The notes beneath the pieces are model-generated. The model worked only from the letters and a program-made list of their open reading frames with translations, made no database searches and had not been told where the DNA came from. A stretch of DNA of 64,000 nt from BOG-994 sp049514215 (lineage in GTDB: Bacteria > Pseudomonadota > Gammaproteobacteria > Burkholderiales > Burkholderiaceae_D), in the NCBI GenBank assembly GCA_049514215.1, contig JBEKVI010000014.1, positions 1 through 64,000 of the forward strand, read 5' to 3'. How positions within the stretch are numbered: position 1 is the first letter of the stretch; each line of letters begins with the position of its first letter. Both the position numbers and the translations under genes were made by a program. This document shows, in pieces, positions 53,276-63,859 of the stretch.

Positions 53276-54601
53276 TCAGACCTTGTAGTATCGTTCGGCA
53301 CGCTGCGCCGCGCGCTGCGCGGCCTCTTTAGGAGTTTTGGAGCCGGTGGCGGCCTCGGCCACCATGTCAACCATCACGTAGTCAGCCATGACGGCGGCCG
53401 ATGCGTAACCCAGCGGTCCGGAATACCCGTGTTCGAGCATGATGCTGCCGCCGTCGCGATACGGGGTGGCCTTGGGGTCGGAGGTCCATACGGGATTGGA
53501 CTCGTAGGCTTTCAGCGGCTGGCTTACATAGCCGATCGCGGCCTCCATCCACGGGCTGTACTGGGCCTGCTCCATCATGAATTGCACGTAAGACTTTGCC
53601 GCGTTGGGATACTTGCTGTACTTGAAAAGCATCATCTGGGTGATCTGCATGAGCTCGGTGGGTCGGCCCACCGGACCGATCGGAAAGCGGGCGTGCTGGA
53701 TGTCCTTGGCCATCGCCTGCAGCGCGGCGTCAGGCGAATTCTTGGCCGCGTAGTACACCGAGATTCCGTTGGCCGTCAGACTGATCTGCCCGTCCAGAAA
53801 GGCCTTGTTATTGGAGGGATCCTGCCAGGACAGGGTTCCGGGGATGAATGTCGGATAAAGCTGCTTGGCGTATTCCAGGGCGGCCCAGGTCTCGGGCGAA
53901 TTGATCACCACGTTGCCCTTGTCGTCGACCATCTTGCCGCCGTGGGACCACACCAGCCAGTGCGCCCAATTGTTCGCGTCGCCCACGGCCTTGCCCAGGG
54001 CAAAGCCGGCGGGCGTTCCTTTGGCCTGCAGTGCCTGGCAGAGCTTGAGAAACCCCGCCGTGTCATGCGGCAGGGTTTCAAAGCCGGCGGCCTTGACGTG
54101 ACTGTCCCGATACACCAGCGCATTGCCGATGATCCCCAAGGGAATGGCAATCCATTTCCCCTCGTGCGTTCCATAGTTGCGGCACACGTCGTACCAGCCG
54201 CCGTATTTCCCTCCTAGATACTCCGCCAGATCGCTCATGTCCAAGAGCTTGTCCGGATATTGATGCGGGTCATCGAACCATCCCACGATCACGTCCGGGC
54301 CACTTCCGACGTTGGCTGCCACCGCCGCTTTGGGCCGCACGTCTTCCCAGCCCTCATTGTCGATGCGTACCTCGATCCCGGTTTGGTCGGTGAACTTCTT
54401 GGTATTGGCCATCCACAAGTCTTCGTCACCCTGGACGAAGCGCTTCCAGCGCAGGATACGCAGCTTCGCGTCTTTCTCCGGGGGGTAGCGCAGCGGCGTT
54501 CCCGCGGGCGCTGCGGCCGTGGCGCCCCGAGAACCGAACGCCGAGGCCGCAGCAACACCTGCGCCGGCCACCAAGAACTCACGTCGTGTGATCTTCTCCA
54601 T
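53276..54601 (-). CDS. ABC transporter extracellular sugar-binding protein
   Basis: 441 residues from ATG 54601, with GGAGGA about eight bases before it. The N-terminus MEKITRREFLVAGAGVAAAS carries R-R-E-F-L, a Tat export motif, followed by a hydrophobic core and an AxA-like site. The rest is a type 1 extracellular binding protein (family 1): FTDQTGIEVRIDNEGWEDVR, then many Trp/Tyr as in CUT1 binding proteins. Captures the substrate in the periplasm for the two permeases. The ligand is probably a sugar acid or its oligomer, judged by the enzyme genes in the same operon. Confidence 0.92.
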   Translation of the reverse strand: MEKITRREFLVAGAGVAAASAFGSRGATAAAPAGTPLRYPPEKDAKLRILRWKRFVQGDEDLWMANTKKFTDQTGIEVRIDNEGWEDVRPKAAVAANVGSGPDVIVGWFDDPHQYPDKLLDMSDLAEYLGGKYGGWYDVCRNYGTHEGKWIAIPLGIIGNALVYRDSHVKAAGFETLPHDTAGFLKLCQALQAKGTPAGFALGKAVGDANNWAHWLVWSHGGKMVDDKGNVVINSPETWAALEYAKQLYPTFIPGTLSWQDPSNNKAFLDGQISLTANGISVYYAAKNSPDAALQAMAKDIQHARFPIGPVGRPTELMQITQMMLFKYSKYPNAAKSYVQFMMEQAQYSPWMEAAIGYVSQPLKAYESNPVWTSDPKATPYRDGGSIMLEHGYSGPLGYASAAVMADYVMVDMVAEAATGSKTPKEAAQRAAQRAERYYKV

Positions 54602-54692
54602 GATCTTGTCCTCCTCCATCTAGGTCAATGTTGCAATTCGTGGATTGCTTTGATTTCGTCCGGTTAGGCAGGCATGGCGAGCTCCATTGGAT

Positions 54693-55772
54693 TCAGTTGC
54701 CGCGCAACACGCGGCCGCTCGCGCTATCAAACAGATGCGTACGATCGGGATCGGGCAGCAAATGCACCAGCGTTCCAGGAGAGAGCGCATGACGCTCCCG
54801 AAAGACTGCGCACACCTCGGTTGCCCCGAACTTCCCCAGGATCTGCGTATCGGCGCCAGTGGGCTCGACCACGACGACCGTCACGCCAAGGCCTTCTGGG
54901 GGCTCGGCCATGATCAGATGCTCGGGCCTGATCCCCACCACGACCGATTGCCCGTCTTCACCGCGCGCATTCGGCGGGGCCGGAAGCAGCGTACCCGAAC
55001 CCAGATCGACGCTCAGCGTGCTCCCCGTGGCCCTGAGGACTCCGGGGAGGAGATTCATCGCTGGCGATCCAATGAATCCCGCGACGAACAGATTCGCCGG
55101 CCGATCGTAGAGCTCGAGTGGGGCGCCTTTTTGCTCGACCACACCATCGTGCATCACGACGATCTGGTCGGCTAACGTCATCGCCTCGATCTGATCATGC
55201 GTCACATACACCGAGGTAGTGCGCAGCCTTTGGTGCAGTTCCTTGATTTCGCTGCGCATCTGGACGCGCAGCTTCGCATCAAGATTCGACAGGGGTTCGT
55301 CGAAAAGAAAGACTTGTGGGTCGCGCACGATGGCCCGCCCCATCGCCACGCGCTGCCGCTGCCCCCCCGAAAGTTGCCGCGGATAACGCTGAAGCAATTG
55401 CTCCAGACCCAGTATTTCCGCAGCCCGACGCACGCGCTTGTCCAGGTCGTCTTTCGAGGCGTGCGCGAGTTTCAGACTAAACGCCATGTTGTCGTACACC
55501 GTCATATGGGGATAGAGCGCGTAGTTCTGAAAGACCATCGCGATATCGCGCTCTTTGGGCGGAAGACGGTTGACGACTACGCCGCCGATGGCGATCTCGC
55601 CCTCGCTGATCTGCTCCAGCCCTGCAATCATGCGCAGCAGTGTCGACTTGCCGCAGCCGGACGGACCTACGAGAACGGCGAACTGACCGTCCTCGATATC
55701 GATATCGACGCCGCGGATGACGTGAGTCGCACCGAAGTATTTCTCCACACTGCGCACGGAGACGGCCGCCAT
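54693..55772 (-). CDS. ABC transporter ATP-binding protein (MalK/UgpC-like)
   Basis: 359 residues. Walker A GPSGCGKST (36-44), Q-loop at FQNYALYPHM (81-90), signature LSGGQRQRV (134-142), Walker B VFLFDEP (154-160) and D-loop SNLDAKLR. After about 240, an OB/TOBE regulatory domain as in MalK and UgpC. Provides energy for the importer. It is separated from the binding-protein gene by 91 bases with no promoter I can support. Confidence 0.95.
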   Translation of the reverse strand: MAAVSVRSVEKYFGATHVIRGVDIDIEDGQFAVLVGPSGCGKSTLLRMIAGLEQISEGEIAIGGVVVNRLPPKERDIAMVFQNYALYPHMTVYDNMAFSLKLAHASKDDLDKRVRRAAEILGLEQLLQRYPRQLSGGQRQRVAMGRAIVRDPQVFLFDEPLSNLDAKLRVQMRSEIKELHQRLRTTSVYVTHDQIEAMTLADQIVVMHDGVVEQKGAPLELYDRPANLFVAGFIGSPAMNLLPGVLRATGSTLSVDLGSGTLLPAPPNARGEDGQSVVVGIRPEHLIMAEPPEGLGVTVVVVEPTGADTQILGKFGATEVCAVFRERHALSPGTLVHLLPDPDRTHLFDSASGRVLRGN

Positions 55773-55808
55773 GTCAATTTTTTTGGGAAGGAGGTTGCAA
55801 GGAGCGCT

Positions 55809-56765
55809 CTAGGACGATGGTGCTACTACGACATAGGCCGGCCGCCCCTGCTTGGCCCACTGAATCAGGTTCTGTGCTGCCTTTCGCCTGAGTTCCCGCT
55901 CGGCATCGACCGAGAAGAAAGCCGCGTGCGGCGTTACCAGAATACGTTCATGGGTCAGGGCTGGATCTCCCGCTAGAGGTGGCTCTTCGGGCAGCACATC
56001 GAGGCCCGCGCCATCGAGCCGGCCCGAGTCGAGCGCCGCGATCAGGTCAGCGATGCGCACCAGTGCTCCCCGGGCGGTGTTCACGAGCACGCTACCCTCG
56101 GGCATGAGTTCGATCAGTCTGCGATCGACCATCCCTCGCGTCTCGTCGTTTAAGGGCACGTGCAGCGAGACCGCGTCGCTTATCGAAAAGAGTTCGTCTA
56201 GGGAACATCGCTGCACGTAGCTGGGAAAATCGCCGTCGATGATATACGGATCGCAGGCAACGACCCGCGAGAAAGAGTTGCGCGCGAGGTGGGCCATGCG
56301 CTTGCCGATCCGGCCCAGGCCGAGGATTCCGATGGTCAGATCCGAGACCCGTTTGAGCTTCCCCGTCGACAGATAGTGCCAGGTCCCCCGGCGGACGGCC
56401 TGTCCGTACCATGGCAGGTGGCGCAACAGTGCCAGGGTAAGCGCGAGCGCGTGGGTTGCGACTTCGCCCACGCCGTAGTCGGGCGAGTTGCCAACCCACA
56501 CGCCAAAGCGGCGCGCATCCTCGGTATTAATCGTGTCATAACCTGCCCCATAGCGGCTGACGATGCGAATTTCCGGGCGTGCGGCAAAGACCTTGGCGGC
56601 GACCGGGGCGTATTGCACAAGGAGTCCGCCGCAGCCTTCCGAGGCCGCAATCACGTCGTCCTCGGTGCGGCACTGGGCCGTACGACACTCGATCCCAGCC
56701 TCATGGTAGAGGGCGCGCTCCAGTTCCACATCGGGGAAATCATAGTCCGTGATCAGGACTCGCAT
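55809..56765 (-). CDS. D-isomer-specific 2-hydroxyacid dehydrogenase
   Basis: 318 residues from ATG 56765. NAD loop GILGLGRIGKRMAHLA, active-site Arg within NTARGALV, Glu in VLPEEPP and the catalytic His in TPHAAFFS are intact. The N-terminal MRVLITDYDFPDVELERAL is the catalytic-domain strand. Resembles phosphoglycerate dehydrogenases without the ACT domain. In this operon it may reduce or oxidise a 2-keto or hydroxy acid from sugar-acid breakdown (inference). No preference for NAD or NADP is claimed. Confidence 0.9.
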   Translation of the reverse strand: MRVLITDYDFPDVELERALYHEAGIECRTAQCRTEDDVIAASEGCGGLLVQYAPVAAKVFAARPEIRIVSRYGAGYDTINTEDARRFGVWVGNSPDYGVGEVATHALALTLALLRHLPWYGQAVRRGTWHYLSTGKLKRVSDLTIGILGLGRIGKRMAHLARNSFSRVVACDPYIIDGDFPSYVQRCSLDELFSISDAVSLHVPLNDETRGMVDRRLIELMPEGSVLVNTARGALVRIADLIAALDSGRLDGAGLDVLPEEPPLAGDPALTHERILVTPHAAFFSVDAERELRRKAAQNLIQWAKQGRPAYVVVAPSS

Positions 56766-56802
56766 CGTTCCACCCGCCGTTGGCAACCTCATCGGTAGAG
56801 GC

Positions 56803-58521
<1,719 letters not shown>

Positions 58522-58563
58522 GCGCGGTCTCCTTCGTTTTATTGCGGCGCGCGACGGCCGCTG

Positions 58564-60126
58564 CTACATCGTGGGGCCGAGAATCCAGGGAGCAAACTCA
58601 TCCTCGCCGAACCCAAAGAGTTCACTTTTCGTGCGGGCCCCCGAGGCAGTCGCGATGATGCTCTCAAAGATCTTCTGACCCAGCGTGGCGATATCGGACG
58701 AGCCATCCAGGATCTCTCCGCAGTTGATATCCATGTCTTCGGTCATGCGTTGGTACATCGCGGTGTTGGTCGCCAGCTTAAGCGAGGGTGAAGGTTTGCA
58801 GCCGTACACCGATCCACGCCCGGTGGTGAAACAAATCACATTAGCCCCTCCTGCGACTTGCCCTGTCGCCGACACTGGATCGTAGCCGGGCGTATCCATG
58901 AACACGAGCCCGTGCGACTTCACCGGTTCGGCGTATTCCAATACCTCGACCAGGTTCGTGGTGCCCGCTTTGGCGACGGCGCCGAGCGATTTCTCAAGAA
59001 TCGTGGTCAAGCCCCCGGCCTTGTTGCCCGGCGAGGGGTTATTGTTCATCTCCCCTCCCAGGCGCGCGGTGTACTCTTCCCACCAGCGAATCCGACTGAC
59101 CAGCTTTTCGCCCACCTCGCGCGATACGGCCCTGCGCGTGAGTAGATGCTCGGCACCATAGATCTCGGGCGTCTCGCTTAGGATCGCGGTGCCACCGTGC
59201 GCGACGAGCAGATCCATGGCACGACCCAAGGCCGGGTTGGCCGTGATTCCCGAATAGCCGTCGGAGCCTCCACACTGCAGGCCAACGGTAATATGCTCGA
59301 CAGACACCGGCTGGCGTCGAATGCGATTCGCCGAGGGCAGCATCTCCTTTAGGATTTCGATGCCGCGGGCAATTGTCGCGCGGGTTCCTCCGGAATCCTG
59401 GATCGTGAGCGTGCGAAATAGCTCGGACTCCCCGAGTTGCTGATCGCCCATGAGCGCTGAGACCTGATTGGATTCGCACCCAAGCCCGATGAAAAGAATG
59501 CCCGCAAAATTGACGTGGCGCAGGTACCCTCCCATGACGCGCCTAAGCAGCTGTATCGGTTCACCGGTGGCGGCCATCCCGCAACCCGATTTGTGCGTGA
59601 TCGACACCACTCCATCGACACCGGGATAGGCCTCCAGAGCCGGCTCCCGAAAGGCCTCCGCGATCTGGCGACACACTGTAGCCGAGCAGTTGACACTGCT
59701 GACCACACCGAGATAGTTGCGCGTGGCCACGCGCCCGTCGGGTCTTAGGATCCCTTCAAAATGGCGGTAGGGGCCGGGCATGCGCACCGGTTGCACCTCA
59801 CTGGAGTACGCGTAGTCGCGCTCGAAATCCGCCATCGCAAGATTGTGCAGATGCACATGCTGTCCCTGGGCAATGTCGCGAGTGGCAAACCCGATGATTT
59901 GATTGTAGCGGCGCACGGGCGCACCCGATGCGATCGGCCTTGCGCAGACCTTGTGCCCTGCAGGCACGCGATCGACTGCGCTCAATCCCTCTTCGCCAAG
60001 GGGTGTGCCCGGGGCGATGTCGCGCGTGGCAATGAGGACATCATCTTGAGCATTGAGCCGCAGCGCTGCAGGCATGCGCGCGGTCCTTTGCAGACTGCTG
60101 ACCGGTATGACGATCTCGGTGGGCAC
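58564..60126 (-). CDS. UxaA-family altronate/galactarate-type dehydratase, full length
   Basis: 520 residues from GTG 60126, preceded by AAAGGA; an upstream ATG has no ribosome site. The N-terminal SAF domain (about 15-100: DDVLIATRDIAPGTPLG, AGHKVCARPIASG) and the C-terminal UxaA domain (about 120-520: GRVATRNYLGVVSSVNCSAT, VGLQCGGSDGYSG, TGRGSVYGCKPSPSLKLATN) are both present. Iron-dependent dehydratases of altronate, galactarate or related acids. It is the first gene of the seven-gene minus-strand operon; the promoter and operator at 60199-60239 sit in front of it. Confidence 0.92.
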   Translation of the reverse strand: MPTEIVIPVSSLQRTARMPAALRLNAQDDVLIATRDIAPGTPLGEEGLSAVDRVPAGHKVCARPIASGAPVRRYNQIIGFATRDIAQGQHVHLHNLAMADFERDYAYSSEVQPVRMPGPYRHFEGILRPDGRVATRNYLGVVSSVNCSATVCRQIAEAFREPALEAYPGVDGVVSITHKSGCGMAATGEPIQLLRRVMGGYLRHVNFAGILFIGLGCESNQVSALMGDQQLGESELFRTLTIQDSGGTRATIARGIEILKEMLPSANRIRRQPVSVEHITVGLQCGGSDGYSGITANPALGRAMDLLVAHGGTAILSETPEIYGAEHLLTRRAVSREVGEKLVSRIRWWEEYTARLGGEMNNNPSPGNKAGGLTTILEKSLGAVAKAGTTNLVEVLEYAEPVKSHGLVFMDTPGYDPVSATGQVAGGANVICFTTGRGSVYGCKPSPSLKLATNTAMYQRMTEDMDINCGEILDGSSDIATLGQKIFESIIATASGARTKSELFGFGEDEFAPWILGPTM

Positions 60127-60198
60127 GCAGATTCCTTTGGAGCACTTCAACAACGGCTGGCGCCGCGCGACACCAGAGTGTGTGTATCGAGCCCTGAG

Positions 60199-60227
60199 AG
60201 TCTATTGCCGAGCCCCTAGCGGGTCAA
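60199..60227 (-). promoter_or_regulatory. Candidate promoter of the UxaA-to-ABC operon
   Basis: On the minus strand TTGACC (60227-60222), 17 bases, TAGACT (60204-60199). The start would be near 60192, giving a 66-base leader to GTG 60126. The operator at 60229-60239 is one base beyond the -35, where a bound repressor would block polymerase. Confidence 0.5.
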
Positions 60228-60228
60228 G

Positions 60229-60239
60229 TGGTATGACCA
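60229..60239. promoter_or_regulatory. GntR/FadR-type operator 1 (TGGT-ATG-ACCA)
   Basis: A perfect four-base-arm dyad TGGT-N3-ACCA, typical of FCD-domain GntR regulators (PdhR and LldR boxes share this form). Adjacent to the -35 of the minus-strand operon. One of three such dyads, all in this regulon. Confidence 0.65.
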
Positions 60240-60273
60240 ATTGTATCGACATTGCCGGGCCGATGGGCCGGCA

Positions 60274-60303
60274 TGGACAAGCGCTCGCGGAGCTCAGTAG
60301 AAT
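60274..60303 (+). promoter_or_regulatory. Candidate promoter of the SDR-Ldh unit
   Basis: TGGACA (60274-60279), 18 bases, TAGAAT (60298-60303). The start would fall near 60310, directly in front of operator 2, so a bound repressor would act as a block just downstream of initiation. Confidence 0.45.
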
Positions 60304-60313
60304 GGGCGCTCGA

Positions 60314-60326
60314 TTGGTCTGACCAA
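60314..60326. promoter_or_regulatory. GntR/FadR-type operator 2 (TTGGTC-T-GACCAA)
   Basis: A perfect 13-base palindrome, six-base arms around one T, matching the core TGGT-N3-ACCA of operator 1. It lies about 30 bases before the SDR start. Best copy of the three. Confidence 0.7.
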
Positions 60327-60355
60327 AATCGGTAGTCGACCCGGACGGGAGAACG

Positions 60356-61117
60356 ATGGACGAGCACAATCGGTATCAGTTTCCCCAGCGCCATGCCGTG
60401 GTCACCGGCGGGGCAAACGGAATCGGTCTTGCGATTGCAGCGGTTCTGCTTGAAGGTGGTGCGCACGTCACCCTCTGGGACCGCGACGAGAAGGCCCTGG
60501 CCGCCGCAGAAGAGACCTTGGCGGGCGCCGCGCGGGTGAACGCGGTCGCACTCGACGTCACCGACGCCGACTCGATCGGCCGTGCGCTGCAGACGACGCT
60601 GGCCCGGAATGCGCGCATCGATATCCTCGTCAATAGCGCGGGGATCACGGGACCCAACGCGACAGTATGGGACTATCCGGTTGCCCAATGGGACGAGGTG
60701 ATGGCGATCAATCTGCGCGGCACGTTCCTTTCTTGCCGCGCCGTCGTACCCACAATGCGTGTCGCCGACTACGGACGCATCGTCAATATCGCCTCGATTG
60801 CAGGCAAAGAAGGTAACCCCAATGCCGCGGCCTACAGCGCCTCCAAAGCCGGCGTAATCAGCCTGACGAAGTCACTCGGCAAGGAACTCGCGCAAACGGG
60901 GATCCGGGTGAACTGTGTCACTCCGGCCGCCGTGCGCACGGGGATGTTCGCCCAGATGACGCAGCAACACATCGACTACATGCTCGCGAAGATTCCGATG
61001 AACCGGTTTGGGCTACCGCGCGAAATCGCCAACCTGGTTGCGTGGTTGTGCTCGGCGGATTGCTCATTTTCCACGGGCGCCGTGTTCGACGCATCGGGAG
61101 GCCGGGCGACCTATTGA
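60356..61117 (+). CDS. SDR-family oxidoreductase
   Basis: 253 residues, classical SDR. NAD(P) loop TGGANGIG, acidic residue in LWDRDE pointing to NAD, LVNSAG, catalytic Ser in NIASIAG and Tyr/Lys in YSASK. GGGAG precedes the ATG by six bases. Its stop overlaps the ATG of the Ldh-family gene (TGATG). It stands opposite the dehydratase operon and behind operator 2. Probably oxidises or reduces a keto-deoxy sugar acid or a sugar lactone precursor (inference); the fold does not identify the substrate. Confidence 0.9.
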   Translation: MDEHNRYQFPQRHAVVTGGANGIGLAIAAVLLEGGAHVTLWDRDEKALAAAEETLAGAARVNAVALDVTDADSIGRALQTTLARNARIDILVNSAGITGPNATVWDYPVAQWDEVMAINLRGTFLSCRAVVPTMRVADYGRIVNIASIAGKEGNPNAAAYSASKAGVISLTKSLGKELAQTGIRVNCVTPAAVRTGMFAQMTQQHIDYMLAKIPMNRFGLPREIANLVAWLCSADCSFSTGAVFDASGGRATY

Positions 61118-62175
61118 TGAAGGATGCGATGCGTTATCCGGCAGCAGGCCTCGTTCAATTCGCCCGCGAGATCCTGATGGCTGCAGGCCTGTCCCAGCCT
61201 GTGGCCGAGGCGACCGCCGAAACCCTGGTGGAGGGAGACCTGCTTGGGCACGACACCCATGGGCTTGCACTGTTGGAGCCCTACGTGAACGAGATTGCCA
61301 GTGGCAAGATGACGCGCTCGGGAGCCGCGCGCGTTGTCTCGGAAAAAGCTGCAGTCCTGCTCTGGGACGGCCAGCGCCTGCCGGGACCGTGGCTGGTTCG
61401 CGCGGGTCTCGATGAACTGAGCCCGCGCGCGAAGCAGAATGGGAGCGCAACGCTCGTCATCCGCCGCAGCCACCACATCGCTTGCCTAGCCACCTATCTG
61501 GTACGGGCCGCAAGAGACGGGCTTTTCATGCTGCTGGCCAGTTCAGATCCGGCAGTGCACAGCGTCGCACCCCACGGCGGCACGCGGGGCGTCTTTACGC
61601 CCAATCCGATCGCGGCCGGAATCCCGACATCCCAAGACCCGATTCTCGTCGACATTTCTGCATCGATCACCACGAACGGGATGAGCGCACGGCTCCACAG
61701 AGAAAACGGCCGCTTCGAGGAGGCATGGCTCCTCGACGCGCAAGGCGTGGCCACCAACGATCCAGGTGTGCTCTATACCGATCCTCCAGGCACGATCCTG
61801 CCCTTGGGTGGATTGAGTGCCGGTCACAAGGGGTTTGGCCTGGCCCTTCTCATCGAGGCGCTCACCGGAGGGCTTGCGGGACTGGGGCGCGCCGACCCGC
61901 TTGAGGGTTGGGGTGCCACGGTCTTCATGATGCTTTTCGATCCCGACGCTTTTGGCGGCCGCGCGGACTTCGCGCGCCAGATGGATGCGATCGTTACGGC
62001 CTGTCACGACAATCCCGCACGTCCGGGATTCGAAGGGGTGCGCATGCCTGGCGAGCGCGGGCTTCGCCTCTGGCGCGAGCAACTTCGTGACGGTGTTCGC
62101 CTGCGCGATGGAATCGCATCGAGTCTGAAGAATCTGGGGACTCGCTACGCACTCGATCTGCCGGCACCGTCTTAG
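61117..62175 (+). CDS. Ldh/YlbC-family (malate/L-lactate, diketogulonate reductase type) oxidoreductase
   Basis: 352 residues of the NAD(P)-dependent type 2 malate/L-lactate dehydrogenase family, unrelated to Rossmann LDH. HDTHGLALLEPYVNEIASG is the start motif, RRSHHIACLATYLVRAA holds the catalytic His, PNPIAAGIP and the C-terminal GHKGFGLALLIEAL follow. Members reduce 2-keto acids such as 2,3-diketo-L-gulonate or ureidoglycolate-type substrates. I use ATG 61117, which shares its A with the SDR stop. A 2-keto acid from the dehydratases is a natural substrate candidate. Confidence 0.9.
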   Translation: MKDAMRYPAAGLVQFAREILMAAGLSQPVAEATAETLVEGDLLGHDTHGLALLEPYVNEIASGKMTRSGAARVVSEKAAVLLWDGQRLPGPWLVRAGLDELSPRAKQNGSATLVIRRSHHIACLATYLVRAARDGLFMLLASSDPAVHSVAPHGGTRGVFTPNPIAAGIPTSQDPILVDISASITTNGMSARLHRENGRFEEAWLLDAQGVATNDPGVLYTDPPGTILPLGGLSAGHKGFGLALLIEALTGGLAGLGRADPLEGWGATVFMMLFDPDAFGGRADFARQMDAIVTACHDNPARPGFEGVRMPGERGLRLWREQLRDGVRLRDGIASSLKNLGTRYALDLPAPS

Positions 62176-62198
62176 AGCCGCCTGCGGGCGGCGCGGCG

Positions 62199-62936
62199 TC
62201 AGATGGTCATGCCGCCATCGATTGAATAGGCGTTGCCGGTCACGAAGGCCGCTTCGTCGGAGGCGAGAAAGACCACCAACGGAGCGATCTCCGGCGCCGT
62301 CGCGAGCCGACCCATTGGCTGGCGCGCGATGAAGTTGCGCCGCGCTGCAACAGGATCGGCGAAGCTGTCGATCCGCTCCTGCAGGGACGGGGTATCGACG
62401 GTTCCCGGACAAATGGCATTGCAGCGAATGCCTTGGCCGACGTAGTCGGCCGCAACCGACTTGGTCAGCCCGACCACGGCCGCCTTGCTTGCCCCATAAG
62501 CAAAGCGATTCGGCAGACCGCGCACGCTCGAGACGACCGATGCCATGTTGATGATGCTGCCGCGCGAGCGCTCAAGCATACGCGGCAAAGCCGCCTGGAT
62601 CGTGTACATCATGGCGCGCACGTTGATGGCGAAACTACGATCCCAGTCGGCTTCGGTGCAATCGAGAATGCTGCCCTGATGGACGTAGCCTGCACAATTG
62701 AAGAGCACATCCAAGGCGCCCAATCCATCGATGAGCGTGAACACCGTCGCGCGATCGGTGACGTCGAGTTGCGCAGTATGCAACCCGGCTATACCGGTCA
62801 TTTTCTGCAAGAGCCCGGCGCTCAGATCCGTGGCAAACACCTCCGCACCCTCTGCTGCCATCGCCAGCGCGCTGGCGTGCCCGATCCCCTGTCCCGCAGC
62901 GGTGACGAGAACGCGCTTTCCCTTGAGCCGATCCAT
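62199..62936 (-). CDS. SDR resembling 2-keto-3-deoxy-L-fuconate dehydrogenase
   Basis: 245 residues from ATG 62936, with AAGGGAG eight bases before it. AAGQGIGHASALAMA is the coenzyme loop, FATDLS gives the NAD-type Asp, and VLFNCAGYVHQGSILDC, INMASVVSSVRG, YGASKAAVVGLTKSVAADYV (catalytic YGASK) and CPGTVDTPSLQERI follow. The last set is shared with BDH2-like enzymes and bacterial L-KDF 4-dehydrogenases, which oxidise 2-keto-3-deoxy-L-fuconate to the 2,4-diketo acid. This fits the 2-keto-3-deoxy acid that an IlvD-family dehydratase makes. Divergent from the GntR gene, with operator 3 between them. Confidence 0.85.
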   Translation of the reverse strand: MDRLKGKRVLVTAAGQGIGHASALAMAAEGAEVFATDLSAGLLQKMTGIAGLHTAQLDVTDRATVFTLIDGLGALDVLFNCAGYVHQGSILDCTEADWDRSFAINVRAMMYTIQAALPRMLERSRGSIINMASVVSSVRGLPNRFAYGASKAAVVGLTKSVAADYVGQGIRCNAICPGTVDTPSLQERIDSFADPVAARRNFIARQPMGRLATAPEIAPLVVFLASDEAAFVTGNAYSIDGGMTI

Positions 62937-63016
62937 GAGCACTCCCTTTCTGCGTTAGCTCCGGCGAGTCCTCGGCGAGTTATACTCCGAGCCGGGTGGC
63001 CGATCGAGTAATGAAT

Positions 63017-63027
63017 TGGTAAGACCA
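63017..63027. promoter_or_regulatory. GntR/FadR-type operator 3 (TGGT-AAG-ACCA)
   Basis: Same dyad as operators 1 and 2, with AATTGGT on the left and ACCAGTT on the right giving a longer imperfect palindrome. It lies 81 bases before the SDR start and 59 before the GntR start, suggesting autoregulation. A TATAAC at 62984-62979 on the minus strand may be the SDR -10; no good -35 is seen. Confidence 0.65.
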
Positions 63028-63085
63028 GTTTACGTGTCGTGCAAGACCCTCGCAAGCGGCATTCTCCCGATTTAAGGTCAAGGAC

Positions 63086-63859
63086 GTGCCCACTCAAGCG
63101 ATCGAACCTCAGCGTCTTTATCGCCAGATCGGTGACCAGCTGCGTTCCCTGATCAAAGCCGGTGCGTTTGAAGCCGGCTCGCGGCTGCCCGCCGAGCGAA
63201 CCTTGGCCGTGCAACTAGGGGTCAGCCGACCCTCGCTGCGCGAAGCCCTCATCGCCCTTGAAGTGGAGGGTTGGATCGAAGTGCGCATGGGTTCAGGTAT
63301 CTATGTGTGCGAACCCAATCGGGACCGAGATGCGGGTTTTGATCTCGAAGGCGAAGAAGCGCCCCTGGAATTGATCCGCGCCCGCCGACTCGTCGAGGGA
63401 GAGATTGCAGCGGCGGCGGCGCGCGTGGGACGAAAGCCCCAGTTCGACCTCATCGAAGAGGCGATCGAGCGCATGCAGCGCGCCACCAATGCCGGCATCA
63501 ATCCGCTCGAAGCGGATCGCCTGTTCCATATCAGGGTCGCGCAGACCACCGGAAACAGCGTCCTGATCGGTCTCGTGGCGCGCCTGTTCGACGCCCGGCT
63601 GGGGCCGCTTTTCTCCAAACTCGATGGTCACTTCGAGACGCCCGAGGTCTGGACCCAAGCCATCGCCGAGCACCGGGAGGTGCTCAAGGCCTTGCGCGCA
63701 CGCGATCCCTCGCGCGCGCGCGCGGCCATGCGCCGTCACATGGACGTCTCGTTCAAACGCTTGACGTCGAGCCTGATCCGGGCCCAAAAGAGGGCGTCGC
63801 GCGACCGAACCAAATCTTCGGCGAAGGTAAGAGCCAGCCCCAGGCGCGTTGTGCGCTAG
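63086..63859 (+). CDS. FadR-subfamily GntR transcriptional regulator (FCD domain)
   Basis: 257 residues from GTG 63086. N-terminal winged helix (LYRQIGDQLRSLI, GSRLPAERTLAVQLGVSRPSLREAL, with the wing GSGIYV) and a C-terminal FCD helical domain (ELIRARRLVEGEIAAAAA, EADRLFHIRVAQTTGN, with metal-binding His/Asp, EHREVLKALRARD). Members sense sugar acids, uronates or lactate, and repress through TGGT-N3-ACCA sites like those found here. Ends in a basic Lys/Arg/Ser tail. Stop TAG abuts the partial gene at 63860 on the other strand. Confidence 0.93.
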   Translation: MPTQAIEPQRLYRQIGDQLRSLIKAGAFEAGSRLPAERTLAVQLGVSRPSLREALIALEVEGWIEVRMGSGIYVCEPNRDRDAGFDLEGEEAPLELIRARRLVEGEIAAAAARVGRKPQFDLIEEAIERMQRATNAGINPLEADRLFHIRVAQTTGNSVLIGLVARLFDARLGPLFSKLDGHFETPEVWTQAIAEHREVLKALRARDPSRARAAMRRHMDVSFKRLTSSLIRAQKRASRDRTKSSAKVRASPRRVVR

